Assembly (NCBI GenBank): GCA_964531675.1
Contig: CAZHFW010000029.1
Span: 1-43,622, forward strand
DNA length: 43,622 bases
Source of the DNA: CAZHFW01 sp964531675
Lineage (GTDB): Bacteria > Planctomycetota > Phycisphaerae > Phycisphaerales > UBA1924
Direction: 5' to 3'
Under the pieces are notes generated by a model, which saw only the letters and a list, made by a program, of their open reading frames with translations, searched no databases and was not told the origin of the DNA. Below are positions 31,027 to 38,906 of the stretch, one piece after another (position 1 is the stretch's first letter; each line of letters starts with the position of its first letter). Position numbers and translations under genes: made by a program.

Positions 31027-31545
31027 ATGGCAGACTTCTATCCGGCATTCGCCGCCGAGCTCAAGGCGGTTGTTCTCACGCAAGCGGGCGTCGATGCCGA
31101 CCACTACTTCACGTCGCTCCAGGCGTTGCAGCAGAACATCGTCCAAGAGCTATCGCTATCTGAAGGCGGGGACGCTGAGGCGCTCACCGCTCCATACGTG
31201 GTGGTGGAAATTGGAAGACTGACCCATGATCACGATTACGGACTCACGATGAGGGCCAAACGGGCGCCGGTGAGGATTTGGTACATCGATCAGATTCGAA
31301 GCCGCACGGGGCAAGACAATCAGGAATACGTCCACAGCAAGGCCTACGACATCGGGCACTTCATCGATGAGGCCGACCCGAACGTCACCTCAGGCGTTAC
31401 CACCTTCCAAGTCATCGATGAGACGTGCGAGATCGACAGCAGCGCCATGAACGATGCCAATGCCGCATTCCTGGAGGCGAACGTCAAACTGATCGCTGCA
31501 TGCGTCTCTTGGTCCATTGGGCTACTTGTCGGCGCGGATAGCTAA
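31027..31545 (+). CDS. Tail terminator-like protein
   Basis: Encodes 172 residues; length, mixed fold and location between the adaptor and tail-tube genes fit a tail terminator or neck protein (lambda gpU class). No signature motif is visible. Confidence 0.55.
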   Translation: MADFYPAFAAELKAVVLTQAGVDADHYFTSLQALQQNIVQELSLSEGGDAEALTAPYVVVEIGRLTHDHDYGLTMRAKRAPVRIWYIDQIRSRTGQDNQEYVHSKAYDIGHFIDEADPNVTSGVTTFQVIDETCEIDSSAMNDANAAFLEANVKLIAACVSWSIGLLVGADS

Positions 31546-31546
31546 G

Positions 31547-31987
31547 ATGGCCAAAGGTTCACTTGAATCCGCCATTCGTGGCATTAAGCGCGATGCCGAG
31601 CGCATGGCCAAGCTGATCGAGGCGGCAGAGCGAAGAAGCGCGGATACTGGCGTCAAGATCGCCAAGGACTTCAGCTCTGGGCGCAAGTCGTCAGCTCAAC
31701 TCAGGAGAGAAGGGCATCCGTTCGCCACTCGCCACGGGTCGCCGCAAGATCCACCTGAGGTCATCAATACACAGCGGGGTGATTTCAAAGCCGCATGGAA
31801 GACGCTGGCGAAAGTCGTGAAGGGCCAATCCGTTCCGGTCGTCTCCAACAAGTCCCGAGTGAGCGACTTTCTGAAGAAGGGAACCTCGAAGATGTTTGCC
31901 CGCCCAATCGATGAGGCGGTCGGCAAGACGCTGGAGCCAATCCGCATGGAGAACCTCAAGCGCGAACTCTCAAAACTGGAGAAATAG
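31547..31987 (+). CDS. HK97 gp10-like neck/tail protein
   Basis: Encodes 146 residues from ATG 31547. A basic N-terminal helix (LESAIRGIKRDAERMAKLIEAAERRSADTGVKIAKDF), then HPFATRHGSPQDPPEVINTQRGDFKAAW, fits the HK97 gp10 class of minor tail proteins that work at the head-tail joint. Confidence 0.7.
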   Translation: MAKGSLESAIRGIKRDAERMAKLIEAAERRSADTGVKIAKDFSSGRKSSAQLRREGHPFATRHGSPQDPPEVINTQRGDFKAAWKTLAKVVKGQSVPVVSNKSRVSDFLKKGTSKMFARPIDEAVGKTLEPIRMENLKRELSKLEK

Positions 31988-32167
31988 ATGGCGAAGAAAC
32001 GCTACTTAGAAACCCGAACACTTCCGCCTGCTGGCTTTGGTGGCGTTCGCCAAAGTCAGTCTCGGGTGGTCGAACTCGACACCACGGAACCCGCTCCCGA
32101 AGGCGCGGTCGAAACCAACGAACCGGTCCGAGATTGGACCGACAATCCAATCGGAGGAGATAACTAA
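31988..32167 (+). CDS. Small hypothetical protein before the tail-tube gene
   Basis: ATG 31988 directly follows the previous TAG, and 59 residues (AKKRYLETRTLPPAGFGG... DWTDNPIGGDN) are encoded before a TAA that overlaps the next ATG (TAATG). The frame also contains GGAGGAG for the next gene. Low complexity, Pro/Glu-rich middle; unknown role. Confidence 0.65.
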   Translation: MAKKRYLETRTLPPAGFGGVRQSQSRVVELDTTEPAPEGAVETNEPVRDWTDNPIGGDN

Positions 32168-32634
32168 TGGCATCCATTCCTGGCTGGCTCAAAGGCAGGC
32201 ACCTGACGGCGGTTACCGTCATCGGCTACACGGAAGGGGCTGATAATATCCTCACCGCAGCGGCCACTTCGTCACTTTCGGGAGTCGTGGACTACATTCG
32301 GTTCAACAGCGACCCTCAGCACGAGATGATCCAGTCGGTCGATGGTACGGTCGCTAACTACGAAATCACGTTAGAGGATTACGAGATCGTGATTGGCGAA
32401 ATCCTTCGCAAGAAGATCACTTCGCCTTCCGTGGTCTCTCTCCTGCCGACGCTCATGGCTACTTACGACCGGTTCAAGGTCAGCTTCACAAGGGGCTCTC
32501 AGTCCTACGAGATGTGGGCTACCAGAGGCCGATTCGGAGACGGAGTGTCGAGCTTTGGCAAGAACGTCGCCGAGGCTAGTTTCAGGCCGTTCGACACGGA
32601 TGGAACCACTCCAACCGTCACCTTCACCGCTTAG
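32167..32634 (+). CDS. Major tail (tube) protein
   Basis: Encodes 155 residues, beta-rich with one helix, like tail-tube proteins (GWLKGRHLTAVTVIGYTEGADNIL, NYEITLEDYEIVIGEIL). It lies just before the tail chaperone frameshift pair, the standard place. Strong GGAGGAG upstream suggests high expression. Confidence 0.75.
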   Translation: MASIPGWLKGRHLTAVTVIGYTEGADNILTAAATSSLSGVVDYIRFNSDPQHEMIQSVDGTVANYEITLEDYEIVIGEILRKKITSPSVVSLLPTLMATYDRFKVSFTRGSQSYEMWATRGRFGDGVSSFGKNVAEASFRPFDTDGTTPTVTFTA

Positions 32635-32637
32635 CGC

Positions 32638-33135
32638 ATGAAACTCAACCCTGTATTTCTCAAGAGGCCGTCAAGGCCCGCTCTTCGATACGCATTCACC
32701 GACGAGTCCAACCCTGGGCAAGAATGGGTGATGTGGCTTCGCCGGCTCGATCCCCTAGAGGAACAAGCGGCAGGGCAAAGCGCCGAAGAGCATGTCCGCA
32801 AGTACATCACTGGCGGATGGGTCGATGAGGGGCGCGGGTACGTCAAAGACCCGTGCCCGCTTAGCGCAGTCGATGGGGAGCCGCTCGTTCTCAGCGAGAA
32901 GGCTTTCCATCTGGCTTGCCGAATGGAGGCCGCACAGTCTCCGCAAGACGGCGAAGAGAAGTACACGGCCATCGAGATACTGAGCCTTGCTCCATGCCTT
33001 CCCGAAGCGTGGGATCAGTTCAGGGCCGCGTTCTACTTGATCCAAGGTGGCGAAGACCCAAAAGGAGTCTGGACGGCGTTTATGGAGCAGCCGTCCGACT
33101 CGGACTCCAATACGGAATCGGACACGTCGCCGTAA
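32638..33135 (+). CDS. Tail assembly chaperone, G-type
   Basis: Encodes 165 residues in the zero frame. Mixed N-terminus (YAFTDESNPGQEWVMWLRRLDPLEEQAA) and an acidic end after the slippery site. In siphoviruses this protein and its frameshift extension coat the tape measure during tail assembly. Confidence 0.8.
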   Translation: MKLNPVFLKRPSRPALRYAFTDESNPGQEWVMWLRRLDPLEEQAAGQSAEEHVRKYITGGWVDEGRGYVKDPCPLSAVDGEPLVLSEKAFHLACRMEAAQSPQDGEEKYTAIEILSLAPCLPEAWDQFRAAFYLIQGGEDPKGVWTAFMEQPSDSDSNTESDTSP

Positions 33136-33344
33136 TCGCCCACCAAGTCTCACACGCGCAGTATCAGTCCGAATGTCTTCGCAGGCTCTGCTCTGCGATC
33201 GATCAGGACCCAGGACCACCGCCCGAGCCGTTAGGTTCAGGCTGGATGGACGATCTTTTCGAGCTTCGGGAAATGGAAGAGGATGAGTTTGACGACGCTC
33301 TCGTCGAAGACTCCGAAGATTCCGCACTTGAATTCGTGTTCTAA
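32638..33344 (+). CDS. Tail assembly chaperone GT fusion made by -1 frameshift
   Basis: Translation to Lys142 at CCCAAAA (33057-33063), slippage by one base back, then reading from 33063 gives 93 more residues (RSLDGVYGAAVRLGLQYGIGHV... ending SALEFVF) to the TAA at 33342-33344. The extension reaches exactly to the tape-measure gene, as the T domain does in lambda and relatives. Total about 235 residues; the extension is strongly acidic at its end. Confidence 0.85.
33057..33063 (+). promoter_or_regulatory. -1 ribosomal frameshift slippery site CCCAAAA
   Basis: In the G frame the bases read C CCA AAA, the canonical X XXY YYZ form, 24 codons before the G stop. The -1 frame is open from here to 33344. 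Confidence 0.85.
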
Positions 33345-33346
33345 CC

Positions 33347-34774
33347 ATGGCTTACGAAATCGCACTGGAAATGCCGGGACTGGAGAAGGCTCTCTCTGGC
33401 TTCGACAAGGTAGCCGAGAAACTGGAGGTCATCCGGGATCAGATCAAGGGGGCAGGGCAGGACGCTAGCTCCATCGGCCGTGGCGTTGGTGGACGCGCAG
33501 GAGGAGGCGGAGGCGGCATCCTTGGCGGAGGCGGTGGTAAGAGTTGGTCGGATTCATGGGCCAGGCTCGACAACCTACAGCTGCAAAGACGGCTTGCCGA
33601 GATGGACGGCTATGCCCCGGACGATCTTAAAGGGCTCGACGTCTCGATCCTCAGGGCCAAGCGCAATGTTTCACGTGATCAGAAGCTCCTAGAGACCGGT
33701 GGCGAGAAGACCCAGGCCGAGAAGCTGATGGACGCGGTAATGACTTCCAGGCTCGGGTTCTCCGGTGGAAAGATGCAGGTGATGCCGCTTGTGAACAAGC
33801 TGGCGTCTGCCGGGCTGATCGATCCTCAGAAAATCATTGCCGAAGTGGAAAGGTTCGCCAACATCGGGGCGATGGTCCCGATGATCACCAAGCTTGCTAT
33901 TCCCGCTGCTATAGCGGCCGCTGGCGTGGTTGCAGGCGGGCAACTGGTTGAGAATGCGGCATCGAGCATGAGGGCCGGTTCTGGAGCCTACTGGACCGCA
34001 GGGGGCAATTCAGCGCAAACCGGGCAGGTCGCCGCGCTTGGAGGCTTCATCGGTCTCACTGCCCAACAAGCGGCAGAGAAGGCGGTCGAATTCGGAGAGA
34101 GGCTGCGTGGAGGAGGCTATGGCGCGGCTTACATGCGATCCAAGGGCATCATGGATCAGGGGGTCTACACGGTCAACAAGGCCACGAACTACCTGAAAGC
34201 CATCGATGAGATTCGCAACATCAAGAACGACGTCGACGCAATCCGTGTTGCCAGAGACCTTGGAATGACTTCCGAGCTTCAGTATCGGGACTTATCCAGC
34301 AGTACCTACAACCGGTTGAAGCGAAGCATGGGAGACTACGGATCGCCCGAAGAGCGCAGACAGGAAGCTGAGTACCGCGCCAACAAAGAAATCTTTGGAA
34401 ACTTTTGGAATCAGTTCGTAAGAGAGGCTGGCGGCAAGTTCATGGGCGGCGTTAACGCTGTCATGTCTGGCGACATGCTCAAAACTCCTGGCTCGCCACA
34501 ATGGATGTCCGCAATGGTCAACATGGCGAATATGGCTGGGTTAGTTGGCCCAATGCCGATCAACCTAAAGAACCCTTACGACAAAGCAGGCGGAGACCCA
34601 ATCAAGGAGAACACTCAGGCGCTAAAGGATCTCGGGCGCGTCATGAAGGATCAAGCCGAGCAAATGGGCGGAGGCCCTCGATCCCGTGGGGCGCTACCTG
34701 CGGCTCAGCGGTACATGCAATTAGAGAACTCGATGCAATCTCAGGCGCTCCAACTTGGAGCATTTCACATATAA
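33347..34774 (+). CDS. Tape measure protein
   Basis: Encodes 475 residues, helical with a Gly-rich linker (~47-65), a hydrophobic segment (~185-202, LAIPAAIAAAGVVAGGQLV) and many alanine-rich helices. It immediately follows the GT chaperone. At about 0.15 nm per residue, the length predicts a short tail of roughly 70 nm; this is an estimate from the usual ratio. Confidence 0.8.
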   Translation: MAYEIALEMPGLEKALSGFDKVAEKLEVIRDQIKGAGQDASSIGRGVGGRAGGGGGGILGGGGGKSWSDSWARLDNLQLQRRLAEMDGYAPDDLKGLDVSILRAKRNVSRDQKLLETGGEKTQAEKLMDAVMTSRLGFSGGKMQVMPLVNKLASAGLIDPQKIIAEVERFANIGAMVPMITKLAIPAAIAAAGVVAGGQLVENAASSMRAGSGAYWTAGGNSAQTGQVAALGGFIGLTAQQAAEKAVEFGERLRGGGYGAAYMRSKGIMDQGVYTVNKATNYLKAIDEIRNIKNDVDAIRVARDLGMTSELQYRDLSSSTYNRLKRSMGDYGSPEERRQEAEYRANKEIFGNFWNQFVREAGGKFMGGVNAVMSGDMLKTPGSPQWMSAMVNMANMAGLVGPMPINLKNPYDKAGGDPIKENTQALKDLGRVMKDQAEQMGGGPRSRGALPAAQRYMQLENSMQSQALQLGAFHI

Positions 34775-34970
34775 TGATGGTATTCGAGTCATCAAACCAG
34801 AGAAGATCATCGTGCTTCCGACAAGGGCCGATGCCGCGCCGGAAGATCAGCGGTTAGCAACTAACTGCCCAAAATGCGGAAAGCTTTACGCTCCGTGGAT
34901 CGGCGCATGCCTTCACTGCATGACGGACTTTAGGAAGCGATCCTGGTGGCAAAAGTTCCTGGGCCTCTGA
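34755..34970 (+). CDS. Small zinc-ribbon protein after the tape measure
   Basis: Encodes 71 residues from TTG 34755, overlapping the tape measure end by 20 bases. The CPKC-GKLYAPWIGACLHC zinc ribbon lies at about 38-55 and a WWQKFLGL amphipathic tail ends it. Start choice is tentative because no Shine-Dalgarno is seen. Confidence 0.55.
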   Translation: MEHFTYNDGIRVIKPEKIIVLPTRADAAPEDQRLATNCPKCGKLYAPWIGACLHCMTDFRKRSWWQKFLGL

Positions 34971-35342
34971 CTATGGCTTCGCCGGGACATGTGTCCATTC
35001 CATTTGGCTTCGCTCGATAGCGGTTGGGGGACGAAGAAGGACTGTACCCATGTTTGTCCTGCGGTCAACGCCATACCACTTTTCAACCCTAGGGTCCTTT
35101 ATTTTTGATTCGGTCTCGAAGTACGAGTCACGCGCTTTGTTTCGGAGTTCCTGAGCCTCTATCCTTCGCTCAAACTCATCACTCAAGGTTCGTGCAGCAG
35201 CCCAATCGCGACCAAAAAACAACCAAAGCACAAAGATTGTAATCCCGACAGAGGCAGCAATGGTTGCCCATACTGGAAATCCTCGACTCCGATAAGCATC
35301 GGCAGCTGGCGCCCATGACGTGTCCATCGGGTCTTGCTTCAT
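34971..35342 (-). CDS. Reverse-strand membrane-anchored moron
   Basis: Encodes 123 residues from ATG 35342. A polar N-terminus, one transmembrane segment (~25-42, WATIAASVGITIFVLWLFF), then a charged helical and globular part outside or inside the membrane. It is the opposite strand to the tail genes around it and has its own leaderless promoter, the hallmarks of a lysogenic-conversion gene such as a superinfection-exclusion factor. Confidence 0.65.
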   Translation of the reverse strand: MKQDPMDTSWAPAADAYRSRGFPVWATIAASVGITIFVLWLFFGRDWAAARTLSDEFERRIEAQELRNKARDSYFETESKIKDPRVEKWYGVDRRTNMGTVLLRPPTAIERSQMEWTHVPAKP

Positions 35343-35354
35343 AGCCGCATTATA
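35343..35354 (-). promoter_or_regulatory. Leaderless promoter of the reverse-strand moron
   Basis: On the minus strand a perfect TATAAT (35354-35349) is followed by six bases (GCGGCT) and the ATG at 35342. No clear -35 is present. Confidence 0.65.
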
Positions 35355-35367
35355 ACAAAGGTTTTCT

Positions 35368-38076
35368 ATGGCAGTTACTCCAGGACGCGAGACGGTCGTT
35401 ACTTTCGACACACCAACGATCGACAATATTCAAGAGCCCGCATATCTGCACGAGTTGAGTTTCGAGCAGATCAGCAAAGACGAGAAGCTCAACAGCCATA
35501 TGACCTATGTGCCTGGCGTCGGCTGGCAGATTGCGTCTTATAACTCGATTGCATCCTTCCTTCATGAAGGAGAAGAAGCTGATCCAGGCGTCGAGGCGCT
35601 AAACCTGCCTACCGGGTTCTCGACGTTCGCTATTTTTAAGCGGCCAGACGATCTTGCAAGCGTCGGAGTGGGGAGCCTGAAGGCATCTGGAGACCAATTC
35701 AACCAGAAGCGAGTGGCCGATGATGACAACTGGAACGATGCCGCCTACCGTCACTCGGCAGACCAATCGTCTTATGCCTCCCCGGACACGACGACCGACT
35801 ACATTGCAATGGACCGCGTGGGAATCACCACGACGAACCACCTGCCAAACGAGAAGATCGTCTTTCGGTTCTTCATTCCTGGATTTAATGGCCAGGCAAA
35901 GCAGACCCTGATCTCGATCTTTTTCTCAGGGCTCGCCACCAGGACGTTCAGCGAGTACCAAACCGAAGGGGCGGCATCCGGCAAGGGCCAATACTGCCTC
36001 AAGATGTACGGCGACGGGCAAGCCAAGCTCTGGGAAAGGCTGACCGACGAGACATGGAGAGTTCGGCATACGCTGCGGTGGACTCAGAACTCGCAAGTGG
36101 TCGGCAACTGGCATTTCGTCACTATCGCGAGCGACGCCAAGTTCCAGTCCGCTGGATCTAAATACGTTGGAACTAGGATCGGCTTCCAGTTCCAATCCAT
36201 GGGCAACCTAGTGCAATCTAGCGTGGCTCTCGCGGTGGCGGCTCTTGGTGGCCCTGAATGGCAGTTCTACGTGCCGGAGAGATATGAACCGAACAATACA
36301 TCGCTCGTCCCGATCAGGATCGACGTGCGGCGAGACGTGCGGGCGCTCTTCCAGGTCAGTAGGGCGATTCACTTCCCTGAAGGCGAGCTGCGCACGATCA
36401 CGTTCGGGTTGCCGTTCATTCCGATGGACACCACGGTGCCAATCCGGTTTGATTGGTACGGGGACATTCCTGGCGACGCTGCCGTCGACGTGCAGCTTTA
36501 CGACGCCTCCGACGATACTGCCCTGACTGTGACCGACTCGGGCAGTGCTCACGAGTTCGGAGGGTACAAGTACTTCACCCCGATCTACGGGAAGACTCGA
36601 TACTATGCGATCCTGACTAACGCATCGAACGCAAGTGGACGCAAGACTCCCACATTGAGGACGATTCGGCTCGTAAGGAACGCCGTCTTTGCAGATACCG
36701 AGGTCGAAGAGTTCGCCGTCTCCAAGAAGGATCGAATCAGCATCACGGGGCCATCAGGGGACCCGAGCCACGAAATGGCGAGCCTGGTTGTCCATGATCG
36801 ATCCGGTACGGACTTTCCGCTTTACTTCCGGGCAGACATGCCCATGAGGATCGAGGCGAAGTATGACCCAGCGGACGCCACAAAGACGACCACACTATTC
36901 CAGGGCAGGGCAATCCAGGCGAAGACGGACCGAAGGCCACGCAAGCGAACCAGGGGATTCAAAGGGGCAGCTGCCACCGAGCGAGACATCTGGAGAAGCT
37001 ACGCGGTTACCGCACTCGGAGAATGGAAGCGGCTCTTCGAGCTGCAACTTCCAAGGCTCTTGGACTACAGCTACGACCAGGCCACCCTTGCTATCCCGCA
37101 ACCTAAGAAGGTCACGGACGTCATCCGAGAGGCATTGTACGCCTACTATCCCATCTCGATGGTGGATGTGCCCGATATCAATATCAGGCTCATCGTGCCA
37201 CCTGGCTCCAAAGCCATCTTTGAGATGTACACGGAAGTTGGTCCGCTGATTGCGGACTTGGCTAAAGACTATCTTGGCGGCTACTTCATATTCGATGCGA
37301 ATGCCACCAACGAAGGGCCCGATGGCAACAAGTACGGCTGCTGGAGGCTCAAGATTCCACCGAGACCGCCTTATGTGAACCTGGCGGAGTTTCTCTACGA
37401 GTCTAACGCTACGACCTTATCGAGCGCCGTCAACCTAGACACGTTTGTCTCTACGACTGATGGCGATCAGACGATCAAGAGAGCTTTCATTCGGTACGGA
37501 ACGCTTCGGGAATGGATCGTCCCGCCTGAGGGCAACTACGTGCTGGTGCAGGGGGCAACGACTGCGGGCGTGCCGGGTACTCCATTGGCAGCGGGGCAAG
37601 AGGGGCAGTACGCGCTACAAGAGAGTGCCATTAACTGGGTAAGCGCACGATTCAGCGCGGATCAGCCGATTGCGCCAGATCCGACTCACCCAGATTACCT
37701 AGGGCGCATTGTGCCAATTGTGAAATTCGATCCTGGCCTCACTAGTCAGAACGCTGTCAAGTTGATGTGCAGGCGAACCTATGACATGGCTTGCCATGCT
37801 CAGAAGAGACTCAGCTTCGAGGGACCGGTCGTCCTTGTGACTGATGCGTCAGACGACTTGCAGATCAGGCCGCGCAAGCTCCAGTTCGGTGACCCCGTGC
37901 TGGTGAATGGCGAGCAGTTCATCGTGGAGAGCTGTAATGTTGATTATTCAGCTACTAAGGGTGGTGACCGCATCCAAATGGCGGTTTACGAGTTATTCAG
38001 CGTGCCCGCTCTGAATAACTACGACTTACTTCTTGAGAACATGGTCCAGTGTGGACTTAGCATTTTTGGGATATGA
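35368..38076 (+). CDS. Tail tip / baseplate hub-like protein
   Basis: Encodes 902 residues, no signal peptide. The N-terminal ~450 residues are beta-rich with lectin-like stretches (VFRFFIPGFNGQAKQTLISIFFSGLATRTFSEY, VGNWHFVTIASDAKF). The C-terminal half includes domains reminiscent of tail hub proteins (DVIREALYAYYPISMVDVPDIN... RPRKLQFGDPVLVNGEQFIVESCNVDYSATKGGDRIQMAVYELF). It is probably the tip protein that links tube to fibres. Confidence 0.7.
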   Translation: MAVTPGRETVVTFDTPTIDNIQEPAYLHELSFEQISKDEKLNSHMTYVPGVGWQIASYNSIASFLHEGEEADPGVEALNLPTGFSTFAIFKRPDDLASVGVGSLKASGDQFNQKRVADDDNWNDAAYRHSADQSSYASPDTTTDYIAMDRVGITTTNHLPNEKIVFRFFIPGFNGQAKQTLISIFFSGLATRTFSEYQTEGAASGKGQYCLKMYGDGQAKLWERLTDETWRVRHTLRWTQNSQVVGNWHFVTIASDAKFQSAGSKYVGTRIGFQFQSMGNLVQSSVALAVAALGGPEWQFYVPERYEPNNTSLVPIRIDVRRDVRALFQVSRAIHFPEGELRTITFGLPFIPMDTTVPIRFDWYGDIPGDAAVDVQLYDASDDTALTVTDSGSAHEFGGYKYFTPIYGKTRYYAILTNASNASGRKTPTLRTIRLVRNAVFADTEVEEFAVSKKDRISITGPSGDPSHEMASLVVHDRSGTDFPLYFRADMPMRIEAKYDPADATKTTTLFQGRAIQAKTDRRPRKRTRGFKGAAATERDIWRSYAVTALGEWKRLFELQLPRLLDYSYDQATLAIPQPKKVTDVIREALYAYYPISMVDVPDINIRLIVPPGSKAIFEMYTEVGPLIADLAKDYLGGYFIFDANATNEGPDGNKYGCWRLKIPPRPPYVNLAEFLYESNATTLSSAVNLDTFVSTTDGDQTIKRAFIRYGTLREWIVPPEGNYVLVQGATTAGVPGTPLAAGQEGQYALQESAINWVSARFSADQPIAPDPTHPDYLGRIVPIVKFDPGLTSQNAVKLMCRRTYDMACHAQKRLSFEGPVVLVTDASDDLQIRPRKLQFGDPVLVNGEQFIVESCNVDYSATKGGDRIQMAVYELFSVPALNNYDLLLENMVQCGLSIFGI

Positions 38077-38321
38077 GATCACTCGGAAATCTACGAAGGC
38101 AGGCCTTAAAGGTTGCCGCCAAACTCATGGCGCAACCACCTGTAAGAAGGCAACTGAGTTCGCAAGCGAAACTAGGGACATCATTTACCGACCTCGCCCA
38201 ATTGCAGGTGGCTCATGTCGATCCCATCCAAGACATCGACCCAGGAAGCGATACCTTCGGGCTCTTTTACTACATGGTCGATTACGACGCGGTGGACGAT
38301 CCAAACCACCCGATTCTATAG
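38073..38321 (+). CDS. Small tail protein
   Basis: Encodes 82 residues overlapping the hub gene stop (ATGA). Basic helical N-terminus (RSLGNLRRQALKVAAKLMAQPPVRRQL) then an acidic C-terminus (DPGSDTFGLFYYMVDYDAVDD). Unknown; probably virion-associated by position. Confidence 0.6.
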   Translation: MRSLGNLRRQALKVAAKLMAQPPVRRQLSSQAKLGTSFTDLAQLQVAHVDPIQDIDPGSDTFGLFYYMVDYDAVDDPNHPIL

Positions 38322-38328
38322 GTGAAAA

Positions 38329-38478
38329 ATGAAACAGATGCAACCACAGCCAGGCGTCAGCAAGAAATCAAGAACTGATGATCAGACGCGAATCGCCACT
38401 GAGTTTGGAATGCCTCCACGAGTTGTCCTGCTAGGCAAAATCACACAGCCCGCAAAACAAGCAACCCGAAGACGTTAA
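38329..38478 (+). CDS. Hypothetical 49-residue basic protein
   Basis: AGGTGAAAA precedes ATG 38329; 49 residues (KQMQPQPGVSKKSRTDDQ... ATRRR) are encoded, basic and probably unstructured. The 3' end overlaps the convergent reverse-strand gene by 38 bases. Confidence 0.5.
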   Translation: MKQMQPQPGVSKKSRTDDQTRIATEFGMPPRVVLLGKITQPAKQATRRR

Positions 38479-38836
38479 CGGGCTCTTCATCGATCAGTAA
38501 TACCGTTGGGTAGATCCCTGCGGTGTCGAAGTTAACCCCTACTTCGCAGTAGACAAAGAGACTTGCTGGGCCAGCGAATTCGCAGTATGGGGCCCGGAAG
38601 CTATACAATTCGGTTGAGCCCCCAACCGCTTTCAAATCTGGGCTTTGTATCACAACCCGAAAAGTATGGTCGACGCCTTCTTCGTCTGGGTCGAATTCAA
38701 TCTGGTACAGGGCAAGCATCTTCCCACCGCGCGGAAATTCCGGGACAGAAACGGCGCGAATTACTTCACGTATCGCCATTGTGCCAGTTGGCTCTTCTTC
38801 AACTCTGTCGCAAAAGATTGGTGAACTGATTCGCAC
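38441..38836 (-). CDS. Second reverse-strand moron, unknown function
   Basis: Encodes 131 residues from GTG 38836. Beta-rich (YQIEFDPDEEGVDHTFRVVIQSPDL, SLFVYCEVGVNFDTAGIYPTVLLI), like small sandwich proteins of the C-terminal hydrophobic type, no signal peptide. It lies against the late genes with its own leaderless promoter, so is probably expressed in the prophage. Confidence 0.65.
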   Translation of the reverse strand: MRISSPIFCDRVEEEPTGTMAIREVIRAVSVPEFPRGGKMLALYQIEFDPDEEGVDHTFRVVIQSPDLKAVGGSTELYSFRAPYCEFAGPASLFVYCEVGVNFDTAGIYPTVLLIDEEPVNVFGLLVLRAV

Positions 38837-38848
38837 GGACGCATTTTA
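38837..38848 (-). promoter_or_regulatory. Leaderless promoter of the second reverse-strand gene
   Basis: On the minus strand TAAAAT (38848-38843) is followed by GCGTCC and GTG at 38836, the same six-base distance as the other units. The -35 region is weak. Confidence 0.6.
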
Positions 38849-38906
38849 GCCGTAGTCGAGCAATGGTTCCAGTTACTAATTGTCTGCTACTTAGCCCTGC
38901 AAACAC

